DNA from: Segatella hominis
GTDB taxonomy: Bacteria > Bacteroidota > Bacteroidia > Bacteroidales > Bacteroidaceae
DNA length: 64,000 nucleotides
Reading direction: 5' to 3'
Assembly: GCF_019249725.2 (NCBI RefSeq)
Contig: NZ_CP137559.1
Coordinates: 2,749,501 to 2,813,500 of the forward strand
Each line of letters starts with the position of its first letter. Positions within the stretch are counted from its first letter, which is position 1. Positions 1 through 9,462 of the stretch are shown piece after piece. The position numbers and the translations under genes are program-made. The notes beneath the pieces were generated by a model. It made no database searches. It worked only from the letters and a program-made list of their open reading frames with translations, and was not told the origin of the DNA.

Positions 1-702
1 GATCAGTTGCTTAAACTGCGCCCGTTCTTCCAAGGTCAACCCCGTTGTTTCCAGATGATTATTAATCAAGAGTACCTTTTCATGGTTGATTTCCAACTGA
101 TAAGCCACACTGAGATTTCCCGCTGACTCATATGGGATACGTTCCTTAGAAAGAATCGGATATTTGCTCAATATGCCAATCACATTACCGCCTCCCAAAT
201 GCCAGGTTGTATCCCGATAAGCATACATCGGGTAGAGAAGAGAATCCAACTGGTTCTCCACATCCCCATTATGTCCTGCTTCCTGAAGACATACAATGTC
301 TGCATTCTGTTCTTTGATATACTTCACAATAGGATTAACGCCATCTTCCCCCATCTCTCCCTCAGCAAAAGCCCAGGTATTATATGAAAGGATCTTGACG
401 GAACCCTCCGGAGCCTCACGAGGAATATTGAAGGGAATATATTCACGCACAGGTACATAACAGATAATGAACCCCATGAAAGGAATCAGCGCATAACGCA
501 CCTTAAATATCAGCCAAAAGATAAGAAACCCTAAGTTGATGAAGAGAAAAACAGGGAAAAGCAAACCTACATTCGACAACATGGCAAATCTTTCCGGATG
601 AAGATGATCTGAAAAGCCTATAAGAAACAGGATAATTATGGTAGCAATATTTGCCCCCGCAATCATCCTGATAGAAAACTGCCTCAATTGTTTAAATATC
701 AT
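1..702 (-). CDS. Endonuclease/exonuclease/phosphatase (EEP) family protein, C-terminus cut by window edge
   Basis: The reading frame is open from the ATG at 702 to the window edge, giving 234 residues. About 85 hydrophobic N-terminal residues form two or three membrane segments. An EEP domain follows: the LSYNTWAF stretch carries the early metal-binding Asn, NADIVCLQE carries the metal-binding Glu, and LLINNHLE matches the later Asn-His motif. The family comprises metal-dependent phosphodiesterases and nucleases. Membrane-anchored members of this size are common in Bacteroidota and their substrate is usually unknown. The gene lies 51 bp downstream of the rhomboid protease gene on the same strand and is probably co-transcribed with it. 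The catalytic Asp/His C-terminal motifs lie outside the window, so activity cannot be judged. Confidence 0.85.
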   Translation of the reverse strand, partial: MIFKQLRQFSIRMIAGANIATIIILFLIGFSDHLHPERFAMLSNVGLLFPVFLFINLGFLIFWLIFKVRYALIPFMGFIICYVPVREYIPFNIPREAPEGSVKILSYNTWAFAEGEMGEDGVNPIVKYIKEQNADIVCLQEAGHNGDVENQLDSLLYPMYAYRDTTWHLGGGNVIGILSKYPILSKERIPYESAGNLSVAYQLEINHEKVLLINNHLETTGLTLEERAQFKQLI

Positions 703-753
703 CTTGCCACTTATTTCTTTATATCATAATCTATTGTGCCCAGAAAAACCAGC

Positions 754-1707
754 TTATTTCTTACTCTGGTCAAAAAGAGTCTGCTTCTCATCTTTTGTCA
801 AACTATCATAGCCGCTTTTGCGAATCTTGTCTAATATACGATCTATCTCCTCTTGGGTGGCACGCTTATGGGCATTATAATCCCAATCCTGCTGATGAGA
901 CTGGTAAGAGTTGTTATCAGACTGAGGATTATGATTGCGGGTATAGTTAAAATGCTGACGATTACGCTTTCCACCTAAAGAATCACGAAGTTTCTCAAAA
1001 GCATCACGAGCACTGCTGCCACTATATCCATTAACTTGTTTTCTCCAATAACGAATCATAAAGAATCCAACAACCATACCACCAAGGTGAGCAATATGTG
1101 CCACACCATCACCTGTTGTAGCGATGGCAGAAACCAATTCGATAGCAGCATATCCTATTACAAAATACTTAGCCTTGATAGGAATAGGCAATGGGAAAAT
1201 GAAAATACGTTCCTCTGGAAATATCATACCAAAAGCCAACAAAATACCATAAATGGCACCAGAAGCTCCAACGGTAGTCCAACCATTCAAAACATCAGCA
1301 CTATTATGTCCTATGGTCCATAATTGGGATATTGTCAATTCCGGAAACTGTTCAGACGCTGTAAAATAAAACTGAATAGTCTGAGCCAACTCCTGAAACA
1401 ATCCTGCACCTAACCCACAAGCTATGTAATAAAAAAGGAATTTCTTAGGTCCCCACACTCTTTCCACGACACAACCGAACATCCAAAGTGCAAACATATT
1501 GAAGATAATATGCTCGAAACCACCATGCATAAACATGTAAGTAATCAGTTGATAGACCTGAAAATCAGATGCCATAAAGAAATGGAGTCCCAAGAGATCA
1601 TTTAGAACATAACCACCTGAAGCGTCCTTTCCCAATATATATGTAATCAGGAAAGCCACGATATTCACTATCAGCAAGTTCTTTGTAACTATAGGTATAT
1701 TACGCAT
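754..1707 (-). CDS. Rhomboid family intramembrane serine protease
   Basis: 317 residues with about six membrane segments in the first 220. The HGGFEH..N signature is at residues 61-70. The catalytic serine lies in GASGAIYG (Ser149) and the catalytic histidine in HIAHLGG (His207), so the Ser-His dyad is complete. The soluble C-terminal tail (about 225-317) is Asn/Gln/His-rich, then charged and helical. Rhomboids cleave transmembrane helices of substrate proteins inside the membrane; the substrate here is unknown. The start at 1707 gives a hydrophobic helix straight after a short charged N-terminus. The gene is divergent from HU, and a TAATTTTG box at 1742-1749 on the minus strand could be its -7 element. 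Confidence 0.95.
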   Translation of the reverse strand: MRNIPIVTKNLLIVNIVAFLITYILGKDASGGYVLNDLLGLHFFMASDFQVYQLITYMFMHGGFEHIIFNMFALWMFGCVVERVWGPKKFLFYYIACGLGAGLFQELAQTIQFYFTASEQFPELTISQLWTIGHNSADVLNGWTTVGASGAIYGILLAFGMIFPEERIFIFPLPIPIKAKYFVIGYAAIELVSAIATTGDGVAHIAHLGGMVVGFFMIRYWRKQVNGYSGSSARDAFEKLRDSLGGKRNRQHFNYTRNHNPQSDNNSYQSHQQDWDYNAHKRATQEEIDRILDKIRKSGYDSLTKDEKQTLFDQSKK

Positions 1708-1831
1708 AATCTAAAACTTTATCTTTTTACGAAATTTGGGGCAAAATTACGAAAAATATCCGTTATAGCACCATAAAATAAGCATATTACACTTAAATTT
1801 CAATAAAATCTACATTTTTCTTCTCTTTTTG

Positions 1832-1862
1832 TTGTTTTTTTAAAAGGAATAACCTATATTTG
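1832..1862 (+). promoter_or_regulatory. Bacteroidota-type promoter for the HU gene
   Basis: TTG at 1832-1834, a 20-nt spacer, then TATATTTG at 1855-1862, a match to the TTG/TAnnTTTG consensus of the Bacteroidota primary sigma factor. Transcription would start near 1868, giving a 5' leader of about 48 nt before the HU start at 1916. Confidence 0.8.
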
Positions 1863-1915
1863 TAAGCAAAATTGGATAAGGAACGAAAATATTAATCATT
1901 TAATAAAGAAAAATT

Positions 1916-2191
1916 ATGAACAAGACAGAATTGATCGACAAGATTGCAGCTGGTGCTGGTATTAGCAAGGCTGATGCAAAGAAGGCTCTTGACGCTACAA
2001 CTAACGCTCTCAAAGAGGCTCTCGTTGCTGGTGATAAAATCCAGTTGGTAGGTTTCGGCACATTCAGTGTCAGCGAGCGCCCTGCTCGTGAGGGTATCAA
2101 CCCTGCTACTAAGGAGAAGATCCAAATTGCAGCAAAGAAGGTAGCTAAATTCAAGGCTGGTGCAGAACTTGCTGATGCTATCAACGAATAA
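1916..2191 (+). CDS. HU family DNA-binding protein
   Basis: 91 residues, the standard HU length. The N-terminal helices begin [24 protein letters not shown] in family style. The core [22 protein letters not shown] (residues about 47-68) contains the GFG turn and the beta-arm with its tip proline that intercalates into DNA. HU dimers bend and compact DNA in the nucleoid. The gene stands alone with its own strong promoter and a good hairpin terminator, consistent with high single-gene expression. I cannot tell from sequence alone which HU paralogue of the genome this is. Confidence 0.97.
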   Translation: MNKTELIDKIAAGAGISKADAKKALDATTNALKEALVAGDKIQLVGFGTFSVSERPAREGINPATKEKIQIAAKKVAKFKAGAELADAINE

Positions 2192-2219
2192 TTTGTAAAG
2201 ATTATTTAAGACAAATAAA

Positions 2220-2242
2220 GGGCAGTCCGTATTGGACTGCCC
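2220..2242. terminator. Hairpin terminator between HU and kduD (bidirectional)
   Basis: A perfect 9-bp stem: GGGCAGTCC at 2220-2228 and GGACTGCCC at 2234-2242, with a 5-nt loop. Flanking A/T runs allow use from both strands, and it sits between the convergent ends of the HU and kduD genes. Confidence 0.8.
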
Positions 2243-2287
2243 TATTCCATTTTATATAAGCCTCTCTTTGGAAAGCCGAAAGCTTCT

Positions 2288-3091
2288 TTATTTAGGCTGC
2301 TTGCCAATGTATGCCAAAATACCACCATCTACATAAAGGATGTGACCATTTACCGCATTTGAAGCATCAGAAGCCAAGAATACCGCAGGACCCATCAACT
2401 CCTCTGGTTCCAACCAACGACCAGCAGGAGTCTTAGCGCAAATGAAGCTATCGAATGGATGACGGCTACCGTCTGCCTGACGCTCACGAAGAGGTGCTGT
2501 CTGTGGTGTAGCAATATAACCAGGGCCCAAGCCGTTACACTGGATATTATACTCACCGAACTCAGAGCAGATATTACGGGTCAACATCTTCAAACCACCC
2601 TTAGCTGCAGCATAAGCAGAAACAGTCTCACGGCCCAACTCACTCATCATAGAGCAGATGTTGATAATCTTACCGTGGCCCTTCTTGATCATACCTGGGA
2701 GAACTGCCTTAGAAACGATGAAAGGAGCATTAAGGTCAATGTCGATAACCTGCTTGAAATCCTCTACAGACATTTCTGTCATAGGAATACGCTTGATGAT
2801 GCCAGCATTGTTAACCAAGATATCGATCACACCGAGTTCCTTCTCAATATCAGCTACCATATTCTTAACCTGCTCTTCATCAGTTACATCACAGATATAA
2901 CCCTTAGCATCAATACCCTTAGCCTTATAGTCAGCCAAAGCCTGATCCATGTGATGCTGGCTACGGCAGTTGAAAGCGATTTTTGCACCAGCCTTGGCAT
3001 AAGCCTCAGCAATTGAAAAACCAATGCCGTAAGCGGCACCTGTTACGAGGGCTACCTTACCCTCAAGAGAGAATAACTTAGAAAAATCCAT
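2288..3091 (-). CDS. kduD: SDR-family 2-dehydro-3-deoxy-D-gluconate 5-dehydrogenase (KduD-like; often named gluconate 5-dehydrogenase)
   Basis: 267 residues, a classical short-chain dehydrogenase. The nucleotide-binding TGAAYGIG is at 17-24, NNAG at 94-97, and the catalytic Ser147, Tyr160 and Lys164 (YAAAK) are all present. The placement decides the assignment: it is 83 bp downstream of kduI on the same strand, and KduI and KduD catalyse consecutive steps turning 5-keto-4-deoxyuronate into 2-keto-3-deoxygluconate during use of unsaturated uronates from pectin or glycosaminoglycans. In Bacteroidota such proteins are often annotated gluconate 5-dehydrogenase, so the exact substrate is inferred from context. 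No uronate lyase or transporter genes lie in this window. Confidence 0.88.
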   Translation of the reverse strand: MDFSKLFSLEGKVALVTGAAYGIGFSIAEAYAKAGAKIAFNCRSQHHMDQALADYKAKGIDAKGYICDVTDEEQVKNMVADIEKELGVIDILVNNAGIIKRIPMTEMSVEDFKQVIDIDLNAPFIVSKAVLPGMIKKGHGKIINICSMMSELGRETVSAYAAAKGGLKMLTRNICSEFGEYNIQCNGLGPGYIATPQTAPLRERQADGSRHPFDSFICAKTPAGRWLEPEELMGPAVFLASDASNAVNGHILYVDGGILAYIGKQPK

Positions 3092-3174
3092 GTTTTTGTT
3101 CGATTTATAGTTGTTTATGATTATCTTTCATACACTGGTCTTCCGAAACACTCCTTCAGACCATACGTATTTTA

Positions 3175-4020
3175 TTATTTTAAGTCTGTAATCTCGTAAA
3201 AGTCCTGATCACCATAGTCAAGATTTTCACCTCCCATACCCCAGATAAAGGTATAATTGTGAGTGGCAGCAGCACTATGTATGCTCCATTCTGGTGAAAG
3301 AACCGCCTGATTGCCCTTCATCCAGATATGGCGTGTTTCCTGCGGTTCACCCATCAGATGGCACACAGCCTGACTCTCAGGAACCTCAAAATAGAAATAA
3401 GCTTCCATACGACGACTGTGAACATGGGCTGGCATCGTATTCCAAACAGAACCTGTAGCAAGTTCTGTCATACCCATCTGCAACTGGCAAGTAGGCAATA
3501 CCTGATTAACCAACATCTTGTTGATGGTACGCTCATTGCTCATTTCCAGTGATCCCATGTGTACACTGATTGCATCAGCCTTCGTCACCTTCTTGCATGG
3601 ATAACTCTGATGAGCCGTTGTACTATTGAAATAAAATTTGGCTGGACTGGCTGGGTCTTTGCTTTCAAAGAATACATCACGCTCACCACTACCAATGTAA
3701 AGAGCCTCTTTGAGCCCCAACTCAAAGACCTCTTCTCCTACCTGAACGACACCTACGCCTTCGCCCACATTAAAGATTCCGATTTCACGACGGGTCGTAA
3801 AGTATGGAGCTTTCAGAGGTTCTATGGCCTCCAGCTTCAGTTTTTCATTGACAGGCATAGCACCACCCACTATCATTCTGTCATACATGGAATACACCAT
3901 ATTGACTTCATCTGCCACAAAAAGAGTCTCGATCAAGAAATCCTTTCTCAATCGGGAGGTATCATACGTCTTTGCATCAACCGGATTGGATGCGTATCTC
4001 AATTCATAATTCGTCTTCAT
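3175..4020 (-). CDS. kduI: 5-dehydro-4-deoxy-D-glucuronate isomerase
   Basis: 281 residues, the typical KduI length, with a cupin fold. The metal site is visible: His199 and His201 in PAHVHSRRMEAYFYF, Glu206 in the same motif, and His248 in WSIHSA. These correspond to the zinc ligands His196/His198/Glu203/His245 known for E. coli KduI. The enzyme isomerises 4-deoxy-L-threo-5-hexosulose uronate to 3-deoxy-D-glycero-2,5-hexodiulosonate, the substrate of KduD, whose gene follows. A minus-strand TATCTTTG box (4050-4057) about 30 bp upstream of the start is a likely -7 element for the pair; I see no good -33 element. Confidence 0.97.
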   Translation of the reverse strand: MKTNYELRYASNPVDAKTYDTSRLRKDFLIETLFVADEVNMVYSMYDRMIVGGAMPVNEKLKLEAIEPLKAPYFTTRREIGIFNVGEGVGVVQVGEEVFELGLKEALYIGSGERDVFFESKDPASPAKFYFNSTTAHQSYPCKKVTKADAISVHMGSLEMSNERTINKMLVNQVLPTCQLQMGMTELATGSVWNTMPAHVHSRRMEAYFYFEVPESQAVCHLMGEPQETRHIWMKGNQAVLSPEWSIHSAAATHNYTFIWGMGGENLDYGDQDFYEITDLK

Positions 4021-4177
4021 TACTTCTTTCGATTTGTTTGTTCTGAGGGCAAAGATACAAAATATTTTTGAATCTCACTATTAAATATGTACGAAAGAAT
4101 ATCACTTTTTACTTATTTCTTAATTTATTTTCTATTTTTCTCAAATTGGTTCCTTTTTACGATGCTTTATTCAACTC

Positions 4178-4993
4178 TTATCGTATCTGAACACCCAATG
4201 TTTCTTCTATCACTTGGATGACCTGCGGAATGGAATCTGCATCAAAATCACCCGTCAGACGCTTGCTCTCATCAGAAGCCGTATATCTTGTGCCTGATAA
4301 TTTAGAAAGTTCCTCCAATACTTCAGATAATGGAGTGTTGTCGAAATGCAGGCGATGCGTAGCCCATGCCACATCGTTGATATCATAATCCGCCAACAGC
4401 TCAGGCTGGACAGCCCCTTTCAACAGACGTGCCCGCTTGCCTTTAATCAGGAAAACACCTTCAGCAGAACTGCGAGCCGTGAAAAGCACCTTTCCACTGG
4501 TTACCATTACTTCGGGAACATCCGTTCTTTCATCCACCATAAACTGGGTACCGAGCACTCTTACGTGTCCATGTTCTCCTACTACATCGAAAGGATGCTG
4601 TTCATCATGCTTCACCTGATAATAGATGCAGCCCTTCATATCCACCTTTCTGCAATCATCTTCCTGATAGGAAAGAGAAGAATGAGGCATCAACGATACC
4701 TTCGTTCCATCAGGCAGATGATACGCCACTACTTCTGATTCGGCAGAAAGCGTCACCGTCTTAGGCTGCAAAAGCGTATAGGCGCCTATAGTGAAGAGCA
4801 CCAGAATAGATGCAGCCACAGCTATCCAACGGATGCGACGCATTCGTAAAGATACAGTTGCAGTATGCGAAACCTCTTCATTAGCAATGCCTACCCGAAC
4901 CTTCACCTTCTGCAAGGCCTTCCGGGTATCCAGCTTGCCCGGCTGAAAATACTTCAGCACAAACTCCTGTTCATTCTTGTTGATCTTCATCAT
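4178..4993 (-). CDS. FecR family anti-sigma factor (FecR + DUF4974)
   Basis: 271 residues. A short cytoplasmic N-terminal part (about 1-52) should bind the sigma factor. One membrane helix follows (about 55-75, WIAVAASILVLFTIGAYTLL). The periplasmic FecR domain (about 85-175) contains the family pattern LPDGTKVSLMPHSSLSY and ends near VTSGKVLF. The C-terminal DUF4974 domain (about 205-270) begins LHFDNTPLSEVLEELSK. FecR proteins relay a ligand signal from a TonB-dependent receptor to an ECF sigma factor. Here the gene is last in the operon, 17 bp after the DUF4249 gene, rather than next to the sigma gene as is usual. Confidence 0.93.
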   Translation of the reverse strand: MMKINKNEQEFVLKYFQPGKLDTRKALQKVKVRVGIANEEVSHTATVSLRMRRIRWIAVAASILVLFTIGAYTLLQPKTVTLSAESEVVAYHLPDGTKVSLMPHSSLSYQEDDCRKVDMKGCIYYQVKHDEQHPFDVVGEHGHVRVLGTQFMVDERTDVPEVMVTSGKVLFTARSSAEGVFLIKGKRARLLKGAVQPELLADYDINDVAWATHRLHFDNTPLSEVLEELSKLSGTRYTASDESKRLTGDFDADSIPQVIQVIEETLGVQIR

Positions 4994-5010
4994 AGAATCC
5001 CTTTCTTCCT

Positions 5011-6030
5011 TTAAATTTCTCCATTATCTTCGGAATCAGAAGAGCAGAAGAACTTCGAAACAGAGCTTATATTGTAGCCAGCCACCACTCCGAAGCCTCC
5101 TTTTACATTCGAATAGGTAGGCGTAACCTGCATCAAGCCCACATCTGCCCAACTGTTGCTCTGTGCATCGTTGATACTCTTGAGAAACCGATAATATTCA
5201 GGAGTTACCTTGTATAAATCTACTACATAAGAAAATCTATAAAATGACTGATAATATGAATTAGAGTATGTATCCAGATGAAGTGTATAGGTCTTGCCAT
5301 TTATCGTACGGTCATTGAAGATGTAGGCATTACCAAAATACTCATAATCATCCATACCGAAATCATCATCCAGCTTCGACTTCTTGTTCAACAAGGGTTC
5401 ATTGTCTGTCAGCAGCCCCAGATCACGGCTCTTTTCTCGATTCAGTAATCTGAGCTTCACCGAATAATAATCTTCCGAAGAAGGATTATCATGGAAAATG
5501 GCTTCTACCCTATCAATGGTTATCGAGTTATAACCATCCGATGATTTCATTTCCAATTTAACATCGCCCAACTCCACTCCTACCTTCTCTGGGATATAAG
5601 TAGATGCTGAAACAGATGAGAAATCCTGAGCAGAAACCTGGAGACTGATTTTATCTCCAGCATTCTGCTTGCCTACCACATAATACTGGCCTACCAGTTG
5701 TGAAAGGACATCGGAGTTTGTGCTTCTGGTAAAGAGTTGAGCCTCTTCCTCGTTTGCGATGCGTTTCACCGTTTGCTCCACCCCATTCACCTTATATATA
5801 ATATGTGCATCTACCTTTTCGCGGGATAAGATGTCAACATTCCCCTTTACTGATGCTACAGGCAGACTCTTAGCTACACTGACGAGCGTGGTATCACCTT
5901 CGGTAGGAAAGCAATACACCACCAGTCGGGAATGATCCTGCAGCTTTTGAATATCAAAATCATCCTTACAGGAAATCAGCGCCAGACATAAAAGCATGAG
6001 GCTAAATGCCCTATATATCATTGTTTTCAT
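5011..6030 (-). CDS. DUF4249 domain-containing outer-membrane lipoprotein
   Basis: 339 residues with a lipoprotein signal peptide ending in LALISC at about residue 21, followed by charged KDDFD, fitting export to the outer membrane. The body resembles DUF4249 proteins: the early RLVVYCFPTEGDTTLVSV segment, then a beta-rich domain ending in a variable GVVAGY..S region. DUF4249 genes in Bacteroidota commonly follow a TonB-dependent receptor, and the product is thought to be its surface partner. That matches the placement here, 56 bp after the receptor gene. Ligand unknown. The family call rests on pattern and context, not a search. Confidence 0.8.
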   Translation of the reverse strand: MKTMIYRAFSLMLLCLALISCKDDFDIQKLQDHSRLVVYCFPTEGDTTLVSVAKSLPVASVKGNVDILSREKVDAHIIYKVNGVEQTVKRIANEEEAQLFTRSTNSDVLSQLVGQYYVVGKQNAGDKISLQVSAQDFSSVSASTYIPEKVGVELGDVKLEMKSSDGYNSITIDRVEAIFHDNPSSEDYYSVKLRLLNREKSRDLGLLTDNEPLLNKKSKLDDDFGMDDYEYFGNAYIFNDRTINGKTYTLHLDTYSNSYYQSFYRFSYVVDLYKVTPEYYRFLKSINDAQSNSWADVGLMQVTPTYSNVKGGFGVVAGYNISSVSKFFCSSDSEDNGEI

Positions 6031-6086
6031 TTTTATCTCTTTTTATCTTTACATAAATCTACATCTACTATTCACCATGCAATTCC

Positions 6087-8852
6087 TTAGAACTTAATGG
6101 TATAGCTGAACGAAGGAATGATTGGGACAAATCCCTTGTTCTTTGCCGTAAACCGCTTTGTTTTCTCATCGTAATCCACCTTGACATACATCGAGTTCAG
6201 GTGACAATATGCATTGTAGATGCTCAAGTTCCAGATGCGCTCATGTCCATGCTTGGTAACATGATGGAAATCAAAGCCCAAGTCCAGACGATGATAAGCC
6301 GGCAAGGTCAGGTTGTTGGGGATGGCATAGACAAAAGATGCCGAATTCCACCAACTGCCAGGGTATTGATTGCCACCATCCGGCAAACCAGGAAGTGCTA
6401 CAATCTGAGTTGGCACGGTGGCATGATTGCCGGAATGATAACTCCACACCGCATAGCAGCTCACCTTCCTGTTGAAATCATATCTCAAGGAAAGATTCAA
6501 CTTATGGCGATTGTCATACTTGTCGTAATACCAGTCCTGATAGAACTCATCATACTTTCGCTTGTTCCAGGAAAGCGTATAGGAACCGCTCAAGGTCAGG
6601 TGATTGGTACGATAAGTGGCATCTGCCTCCAAACCATAGAACAATCCCTTGCCATCCATCACCTGACTATCCCAATTCTCTGCCGGAGGTTCGATGCCCA
6701 GCCAGCTGCTGTATTGCAGAAGATGCTTCGAGAACTTGTAATAGCCTTCGAGCGATAAGATCCAGTGGCGATTCGGCTGCGCATAGATGCCAGCCGCTAT
6801 CTGATAAGAACGCATCGGTTTCAAATCCTTGGTGGTTGGCACCCAATAATCTGTAGGCAAATCCAGATAACTGTTGGATATCTTATGCACATACTGAGTC
6901 ATCTGCGTGAAAGAAGCCTTCAGCGATACCGCATGGCTCCACTGGTATTTCAGGGCGAAACGAGGGTCGATATTGAAAAAGTTCTTATTGCTAATATGAA
7001 ACAATCCTAAATGAAAACCTGCATCCAGGCTCCATTTATCACTGAGATAGATTTCATCCTCCGCATACGCCGACCATTCATGAGACACATGCCTATTGGT
7101 ACTATTCACACGGAGGGTATCTATCTCAGCATCACTTCCACTGCCCACATAGTCAAGTTGCATCACTGTCTGCGGTCGAAAGAGATGCATCGTGTAGTCA
7201 TGACCGAAGCGGATATGATGACGGGGATTCGGACGATAATCGAAAGCCGTGCGATAACCGGCATCATAGATAGTAGAAGTATAGCCATGCTCTAAATGGC
7301 TATACAACATTTCTTTCTGGGTTTGTGGATATATCTCTCTATCATCATCCAGAGAATAAAGCTTGGAACGGTTATGGGAATATACAGCCGTGAAGTTGGC
7401 AAAGAGCTTCGGCGAGAATAGATAGTTCCAGTTCAAAGCCATATTGAAGTTTCCCCAATTGAGCTGACTCTTCGTTAATTCCTTATTATATGAATCGCCT
7501 TCATGATACCAATCTCCTTTGCTTTCGTCCAGATCATCCTTCACATCCCAACTGTCTTTTCCATGATAGAGGCTCAAGTCTATCTTCGAACGGTCGCTGA
7601 ACCGATGGGTTACCTTGGCATTCAGGTCCATGAAGTAATAACCTATCGAAAGTTTCTCATCCGGATCAGAGAAAGCCTTGGTCAGGGGACGGGACAGCAA
7701 ATCCAACCAGGAACGGCGCATACCTATATTATAAGAGGTCTTGCCTTTCTGGATAGGTCCCTCAAACTGCACACTGGCATCGAGCAGTCCGATGCGATAG
7801 GCACCATGAAACTGATTCATGTTTCCATCGGCAGTACGCACATCCACCACCGACGACAATCTTCCACCATATCGTGCAGGAAAGCCGCTCTTGTAGAAAT
7901 CCACGTTTTTCACCACATCGGCATTGAAACTGGAGAAAAGCCCCAGCGCATGATTCGTATTATAAAGCGGAGTACCATCAATCAGAAAAAGATTCTCATC
8001 GCCATTGCCGCCATGCACATAGAGTCCGCTTGCCAACTCCTGTCCTTCTGCCACTCCACTCACACGCTGCAGAGTCTTCACCACATCAGGCGAAGACATC
8101 AGGGCAAACTCTGTCTTGATATCCTTGTTCGAAAAGGAGCGCTTGCCGGTTTGTGTGGTCAGAAGAGGAGAGTTCAAGTCGCCATCTACCACCACCTCAG
8201 GCAATTTACCATCAACACGGAGTGCCATATTATGATGCATATCTTTCGAGAGATTCAGCTTCTCCACCTTGTCGGCATAGCCCACATACGAAAAGCGAAG
8301 CTGATGCTCGCCTTCGGGCAGGGTAAGCGAAAAGAAACCATATTCATTGGTGGTTGTACCGATGCCATCCGTCAGATCATAAATGGTGGCATTAATCAGC
8401 GATTCGCCACTCTCGTCACGGACGTATCCGCTGAGAGTATGGCGACGCTGAACCCGCTGAACTTTGTGATTGATATTCGTGTAAGATGTTGATATTTGTT
8501 GTACGGGTTTTCGCTTCAATATCACATAGTTCGCATTGATATTATATAGAATATGAGTTTTCTCGAAAAGTGCCTTCAGTGCCTTTTTCACCGAAAGATG
8601 CTGGATATCTGGTCCATGATACTTGATGTTCAATTCCCCATCAAGCGATGAATCATAAACGAAGTTGATTTTCCTGATGCGGTGCAGCCAATCCATCTGC
8701 TGACGGATTGTGGTAGCAGCCTGGGCTTCCACCATCATCTTCGGCGTGCCTGCCAACGTTGGAGCTGGCAAGGCTAGAATTGAGAGCGCAAAAATAATCT
8801 CTTTACCTTTCATAACTGTACTTTTATTCATTCTTTTATTGCTATAACGCAA
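6087..8852 (-). CDS. TonB-dependent outer-membrane receptor with STN signalling domain
   Basis: 921 residues. The signal peptide runs to about residue 35 (an internal Met at 14 gives a more classical one). An STN signalling domain follows (about 48-115, with QMDWLHRIRKINFVYDSSL). Next come a carboxypeptidase-regulatory-like beta domain (about 137-215, with LSGYVRDESGESLINATI), a plug (about 225-345, with VHGGNGDENLFLIDGTPLYN) and a 22-strand-type barrel ending IPSFSYTIKF with a terminal Phe. The STN domain marks it as a transducer that signals through FecR to the ECF sigma factor encoded 3 bp upstream. There is no SusD partner; the partner is DUF4249. The transported ligand is not evident. 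Confidence 0.93.
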   Translation of the reverse strand: MRYSNKRMNKSTVMKGKEIIFALSILALPAPTLAGTPKMMVEAQAATTIRQQMDWLHRIRKINFVYDSSLDGELNIKYHGPDIQHLSVKKALKALFEKTHILYNINANYVILKRKPVQQISTSYTNINHKVQRVQRRHTLSGYVRDESGESLINATIYDLTDGIGTTTNEYGFFSLTLPEGEHQLRFSYVGYADKVEKLNLSKDMHHNMALRVDGKLPEVVVDGDLNSPLLTTQTGKRSFSNKDIKTEFALMSSPDVVKTLQRVSGVAEGQELASGLYVHGGNGDENLFLIDGTPLYNTNHALGLFSSFNADVVKNVDFYKSGFPARYGGRLSSVVDVRTADGNMNQFHGAYRIGLLDASVQFEGPIQKGKTSYNIGMRRSWLDLLSRPLTKAFSDPDEKLSIGYYFMDLNAKVTHRFSDRSKIDLSLYHGKDSWDVKDDLDESKGDWYHEGDSYNKELTKSQLNWGNFNMALNWNYLFSPKLFANFTAVYSHNRSKLYSLDDDREIYPQTQKEMLYSHLEHGYTSTIYDAGYRTAFDYRPNPRHHIRFGHDYTMHLFRPQTVMQLDYVGSGSDAEIDTLRVNSTNRHVSHEWSAYAEDEIYLSDKWSLDAGFHLGLFHISNKNFFNIDPRFALKYQWSHAVSLKASFTQMTQYVHKISNSYLDLPTDYWVPTTKDLKPMRSYQIAAGIYAQPNRHWILSLEGYYKFSKHLLQYSSWLGIEPPAENWDSQVMDGKGLFYGLEADATYRTNHLTLSGSYTLSWNKRKYDEFYQDWYYDKYDNRHKLNLSLRYDFNRKVSCYAVWSYHSGNHATVPTQIVALPGLPDGGNQYPGSWWNSASFVYAIPNNLTLPAYHRLDLGFDFHHVTKHGHERIWNLSIYNAYCHLNSMYVKVDYDEKTKRFTAKNKGFVPIIPSFSYTIKF

Positions 8853-8855
8853 GAA

Positions 8856-9377
8856 TTACAGAATACCCCCATGGATGAAAGGTAAAATATAGAAAAAATC
8901 TGCAAGAAAATCATCTTTCTTGCCTCGTAAGGTCTTTAAAGCCTTGGAAATCTGATGCTCCACGGTCTTTTCTGATAGATTCAGTTCTTCGGCTATCTCC
9001 CGATAAGTCATGCCATCACGCTTGCTCATCAGGAAGATTTCCCTGCATCGTTCGGGCAATAGCTCGATAGCCGTCCACAGTTCCGCCTCCCGGAAAGAAC
9101 ATTCCTGCGCCTGATCATCAGAGATTGTGCCGCTCAAGTCAGAAGGAGAAATCTCCGTATCTATCGGAAACTGGCGGCGCAATCGGTCGATGCAGGCATT
9201 GCGCACAGAGGTATATAAGAAAGCCTTGATGTTTTCTGGCATGATGTTCCTACTTATCAATTTCACAAAACAATCCTGCACCACGTCTTCAGCCTCATCG
9301 ATATCATGCAGATAATGAGTGGCATAAAGACATAGCGGACGATAATACTGCTGAAATATCAAGTCTATCTTTTGCAT
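8856..9377 (-). CDS. ECF (sigma-70 family) RNA polymerase sigma factor
   Basis: 173 residues. Region 2 includes YYRPLCLYATHYLHDIDEAEDVVQDCFVKL, and region 4 includes LPERCREIFLMSKRDGMTYREIAEELNLSEKTVEHQISKAL with a clear helix-turn-helix. This is the FecI-like group common in Bacteroidota. It heads the operon sigma - TonB receptor - DUF4249 - FecR, ends 3 bp before the receptor gene, and presumably activates that operon when released by FecR. The start at 9377 leaves a normal short N-terminus before region 2. Confidence 0.95.
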   Translation of the reverse strand: MQKIDLIFQQYYRPLCLYATHYLHDIDEAEDVVQDCFVKLISRNIMPENIKAFLYTSVRNACIDRLRRQFPIDTEISPSDLSGTISDDQAQECSFREAELWTAIELLPERCREIFLMSKRDGMTYREIAEELNLSEKTVEHQISKALKTLRGKKDDFLADFFYILPFIHGGIL

Positions 9378-9412
9378 AAACCTTCTCTACCTAAACTAAA
9401 CTCTTATATAAC

Positions 9413-9454
9413 AAAATAACCCTCCAAATCCATGAAGACTTGAAGGGTTATTTT
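9413..9454 (-). terminator. Hairpin terminator after tRNA-Gln
   Basis: Perfect 11-bp inverted repeat AAAATAACCCT (9413-9423) and AGGGTTATTTT (9444-9454) with a 20-nt loop. On the minus strand it is followed by T-rich sequence. It lies directly downstream of tRNA-Gln and would end the tyrS-tRNA transcript, about 35 bp before the sigma-factor gene. Confidence 0.7.
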
Positions 9455-9462
9455 GCGAGATG

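Noticed and set aside
7503..8492. Plus-strand open frame of 329 codons opposite the TonB receptor
   Set aside because: Codon-register shadow of the receptor gene, low-complexity Ile/His-rich product.
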